A DNA stretch of 14,854 nt from DASXYU01 sp036502295 (GTDB lineage: Bacteria > Actinomycetota > Actinomycetes > Mycobacteriales > Jatrophihabitantaceae). The position numbers and the translations under genes are program-made. The DNA is taken from assembly GCA_036502295.1 (NCBI GenBank), contig DASXYU010000028.1:1-14854 (forward strand), in the 5' to 3' direction. Positions 13,801-14,854 of the stretch are shown piece by piece; the stretch's first letter is position 1, and each line of letters opens with the position of its first letter. Under the pieces are notes generated by a model that did not search any database, had not been told where the DNA came from, and saw nothing but the letters and a program-made list of their open reading frames with translations.

Positions 13801-14271
13801 TCATGACCCGGCCGCAAGACGGGCCGGGAAGCCACCCGTGGCCACCGGTCCCCAGCGGATCGGGGTGACCCGGATCAGTGACTTGCCCTGCGTCCTCATC
13901 GCGCGGCGGTACTCGTCCCAATCCGAATGTTCACCGCTGATACACCTGAAGTACTCCACCAGCGCGTCCTCCGCATCTGGCATGTCGAGCACCTCGGCGG
14001 TGCCGTCCACCTGGACCCACGAGCCGCCGAAGTCATCCGACAGCACGAGGACGGAGCAATCGGGGTTGCGCCGCAGATTCGCGGTCTTCGCCCGATCCGG
14101 GTAGGTCGAGATGACGATCTGCCCATCGGCAGAGACCCCGGCTGTCACGGGCGAGGCCTGTGGGCGTCCGTCCGCCCGCGTTGTCAGAAGGATGTGATGG
14201 TGTCGAGGACGGACGAAGTCCAGCAGTCCGTCCAGGTCGACCGTGCTGTTCGTGGCGATGGTTCGGGCCAT
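13801..14271 (-). CDS. PPOX-class F420-dependent oxidoreductase family protein
   Basis: A 156-aa split-beta-barrel flavin/deazaflavin-binding protein. Family blocks are RPRHHHILLTTRADGRPQASPV (cofactor-side strands, 21-42, with a short run of His), IVISTYPDRAKTANLRRNPDCSVLVL (the strand-turn that contacts the cofactor phosphate) and SWVQVDGTAEVLDMPDAEDAL. The length and this order suit the F420-binding actinobacterial group better than FMN-dependent pyridoxamine oxidases, although FMN or haem binding cannot be excluded. Substrate unknown. ATG 14271 has AGGA seven bases upstream and begins the domain; the frame is open further upstream through the dispersed repeat and over uvrA, which is not coding. 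It is divergent from uvrA across a 157-bp gap. Confidence 0.85.
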   Translation of the reverse strand: MARTIATNSTVDLDGLLDFVRPRHHHILLTTRADGRPQASPVTAGVSADGQIVISTYPDRAKTANLRRNPDCSVLVLSDDFGGSWVQVDGTAEVLDMPDAEDALVEYFRCISGEHSDWDEYRRAMRTQGKSLIRVTPIRWGPVATGGFPARLAAGS

Positions 14272-14325
14272 ACGCCCATCCTGCCGTGTCGTGACCACTG
14301 TGATCCGGCTGCTTCGCAACCGATC

Positions 14326-14351
14326 TGGGGGCACCTCCCGCTTGCGGGGGA
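14326..14351 (-). repeat. Dispersed 26-bp repeat, copy 2 (PPOX/uvrA gap)
   Basis: Exact reverse complement of 12154-12179; it reads GGGGGCACCTCCCGCTTGCG on the plus strand from 14327. It lies in the divergent promoter region between the PPOX gene and uvrA. Confidence 0.85.
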
Positions 14352-14366
14352 ACTTAATCGCTCGGC

Positions 14367-14387
14367 CGGAGAGAACGATTCTCTCCG
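14367..14387. promoter_or_regulatory. 21-bp palindrome upstream of uvrA, candidate operator
   Basis: Perfect arms CGGAGAGAA and TTCTCTCCG flank CGA. It lies 12 bp upstream of the PafBC-type motif, at about -62 to -42 from the proposed uvrA start of transcription. It does not match the actinobacterial LexA box (GAAC-N4-GTTC). The regulator is unknown, and it may equally serve the divergent PPOX gene. Confidence 0.4.
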
Positions 14388-14398
14388 CCTCGCTCACT

Positions 14399-14421
14399 CT
14401 GTCGGTGCCGCTCCGTAGGCT
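14399..14421 (+). promoter_or_regulatory. PafBC / RecA-NDp type promoter of uvrA
   Basis: CTGTCGGTG (14399-14407), an 8-bp spacer, then TAGGCT (14416-14421). This matches the RecA-NDp consensus TTGTCRGTG-N8-TANNNT at every defined position except the first T. The -10 ends 7 nt before GTG 14429, so the mRNA would be leaderless. It predicts LexA-independent induction by DNA damage. Confidence 0.75.
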
Positions 14422-14428
14422 GGTCGAT

Positions 14429-14854
14429 GTGGGAAACAGCGATCGGCTCATCGTGCGGGGCGCCCGCGAGCACAACCTGAAGGACGTCGACCTCGATCTG
14501 CCGCGCGACGCCCTCATCGTCTTCACCGGCCTCTCCGGCTCCGGCAAGTCATCGCTGGCCTTCGACACGATCTTCGCCGAGGGGCAGCGCCGCTACGTCG
14601 AGTCGCTGTCGGCCTACGCCCGACAGTTCCTCGGCCAGATGGACAAGCCCGACGTCGACTTCATCGAGGGCCTCTCGCCCGCGGTGAGCATCGACCAGAA
14701 GTCGACCTCGAAGAATCCGCGGTCGACCGTCGGCACCATCACCGAGGTCTACGACTACCTGCGCCTGCTCTACGCGCGCATCGGCAGGCCACACTGCCCG
14801 ACCTGCGGTGAGGCGATCTCCAGGCAGACGCCTCAGCAGATCGTCGACCGGATC
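14429..14854 (+). CDS. uvrA: UvrABC excinuclease subunit A, 5' part only
   Basis: The first 142 codons of UvrA, the damage-scanning ATPase of nucleotide-excision repair; the gene runs off the window. Visible are LIVRGAREHNLKDV, the Walker A of ATPase domain I (GLSGSGKSS, 34-42), the UvrA hallmark FAEGQRRYVESLSAYARQF, the Q-loop region SIDQKSTSKNPRSTVGTITE, and the first CxxC of the domain I zinc module (Cys123, Cys126). Start GTG 14429 gives MGNSDRLIVRG, as expected for the family. There is no Shine-Dalgarno; the PafBC-type -10 lies 7 nt upstream. Transcription is probably induced by DNA damage. Confidence 0.98.
   Translation, partial: MGNSDRLIVRGAREHNLKDVDLDLPRDALIVFTGLSGSGKSSLAFDTIFAEGQRRYVESLSAYARQFLGQMDKPDVDFIEGLSPAVSIDQKSTSKNPRSTVGTITEVYDYLRLLYARIGRPHCPTCGEAISRQTPQQIVDRI

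Noticed and set aside
14367..14387. LexA (SOS) box before uvrA
   Set aside because: The palindrome has GAAC but the partner half is ATTC and not GTTC at four bases' distance; it does not fit the actinobacterial box. The PafBC motif explains damage control better.
14272..14568. Upstream extension of the PPOX frame
   Set aside because: It passes through the dispersed repeat, the promoter region and uvrA on the other strand; ATG 14271 has a good ribosome site.
1..14854. CRISPR array, tRNA, rRNA, transposase, toxin-antitoxin or phage genes
   Set aside because: None seen: no regularly spaced repeats, no cloverleaf with a CCA-type end, and no matching protein motifs in any plausible frame.

Overview
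The window is a high-GC bacterial chromosome segment, almost certainly from an actinomycete (Actinomycetota). The support is a DUF4032 kinase-like protein, an MpaB/DUF2236 oxygenase, an F420-type PPOX oxidoreductase, a PafBC/RecA-NDp promoter motif before uvrA, and many start codons placed 6-7 nt after a TANNNT -10 hexamer with no Shine-Dalgarno, as in leaderless mRNAs. I cannot name the genus. No rRNA, tRNA, CRISPR array, transposase, phage gene or obvious defence locus was seen.

Left part (1-4780): a minus-strand operon read right to left. A TPP riboswitch leads into thiB (thiamine-binding lipoprotein), thiP (fused double permease), psuG (pseudouridine-5'-phosphate glycosidase) and psuK (PfkB kinase). 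Two strong hairpins lie past its end. No ThiQ ATPase is encoded in it. A 27-bp direct repeat at the thiB/thiP junction suggests a 44-bp tandem duplication that separated two genes that once overlapped.

Middle (4780-8880): a secreted YkuD-type L,D-transpeptidase diverges from the riboswitch, and the two putative -10 elements overlap. It converges on a minus-strand pair, an unrecognised 129-aa helical protein followed by a ROK sugar kinase. Divergent from that pair are a DUF2236 oxygenase and an SRPBCC protein, which converge on a metallo-beta-lactamase-fold hydrolase.

Right part (8880-14854): a perfect 46-bp palindrome lies between the DUF4032 gene and the MBL-fold gene. DUF4032 diverges from proS (prolyl-tRNA synthetase). 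proS is followed by ung (uracil-DNA glycosylase), whose 5' end appears to be built from a dispersed repeat. ung shares stop-codon bases with a convergent secreted two-domain protein. Then come an F420-type PPOX protein, a second copy of the dispersed repeat, a 21-bp palindrome, a PafBC-type promoter and the first 142 codons of uvrA.

Most genes are ordinary housekeeping or accessory metabolism; I see no clear new multi-gene system. The main points of interest are the coupling of thiamine uptake and pseudouridine breakdown under one riboswitch, the leaderless start pattern, the PafBC site, and the repeats that have reshaped gene ends.
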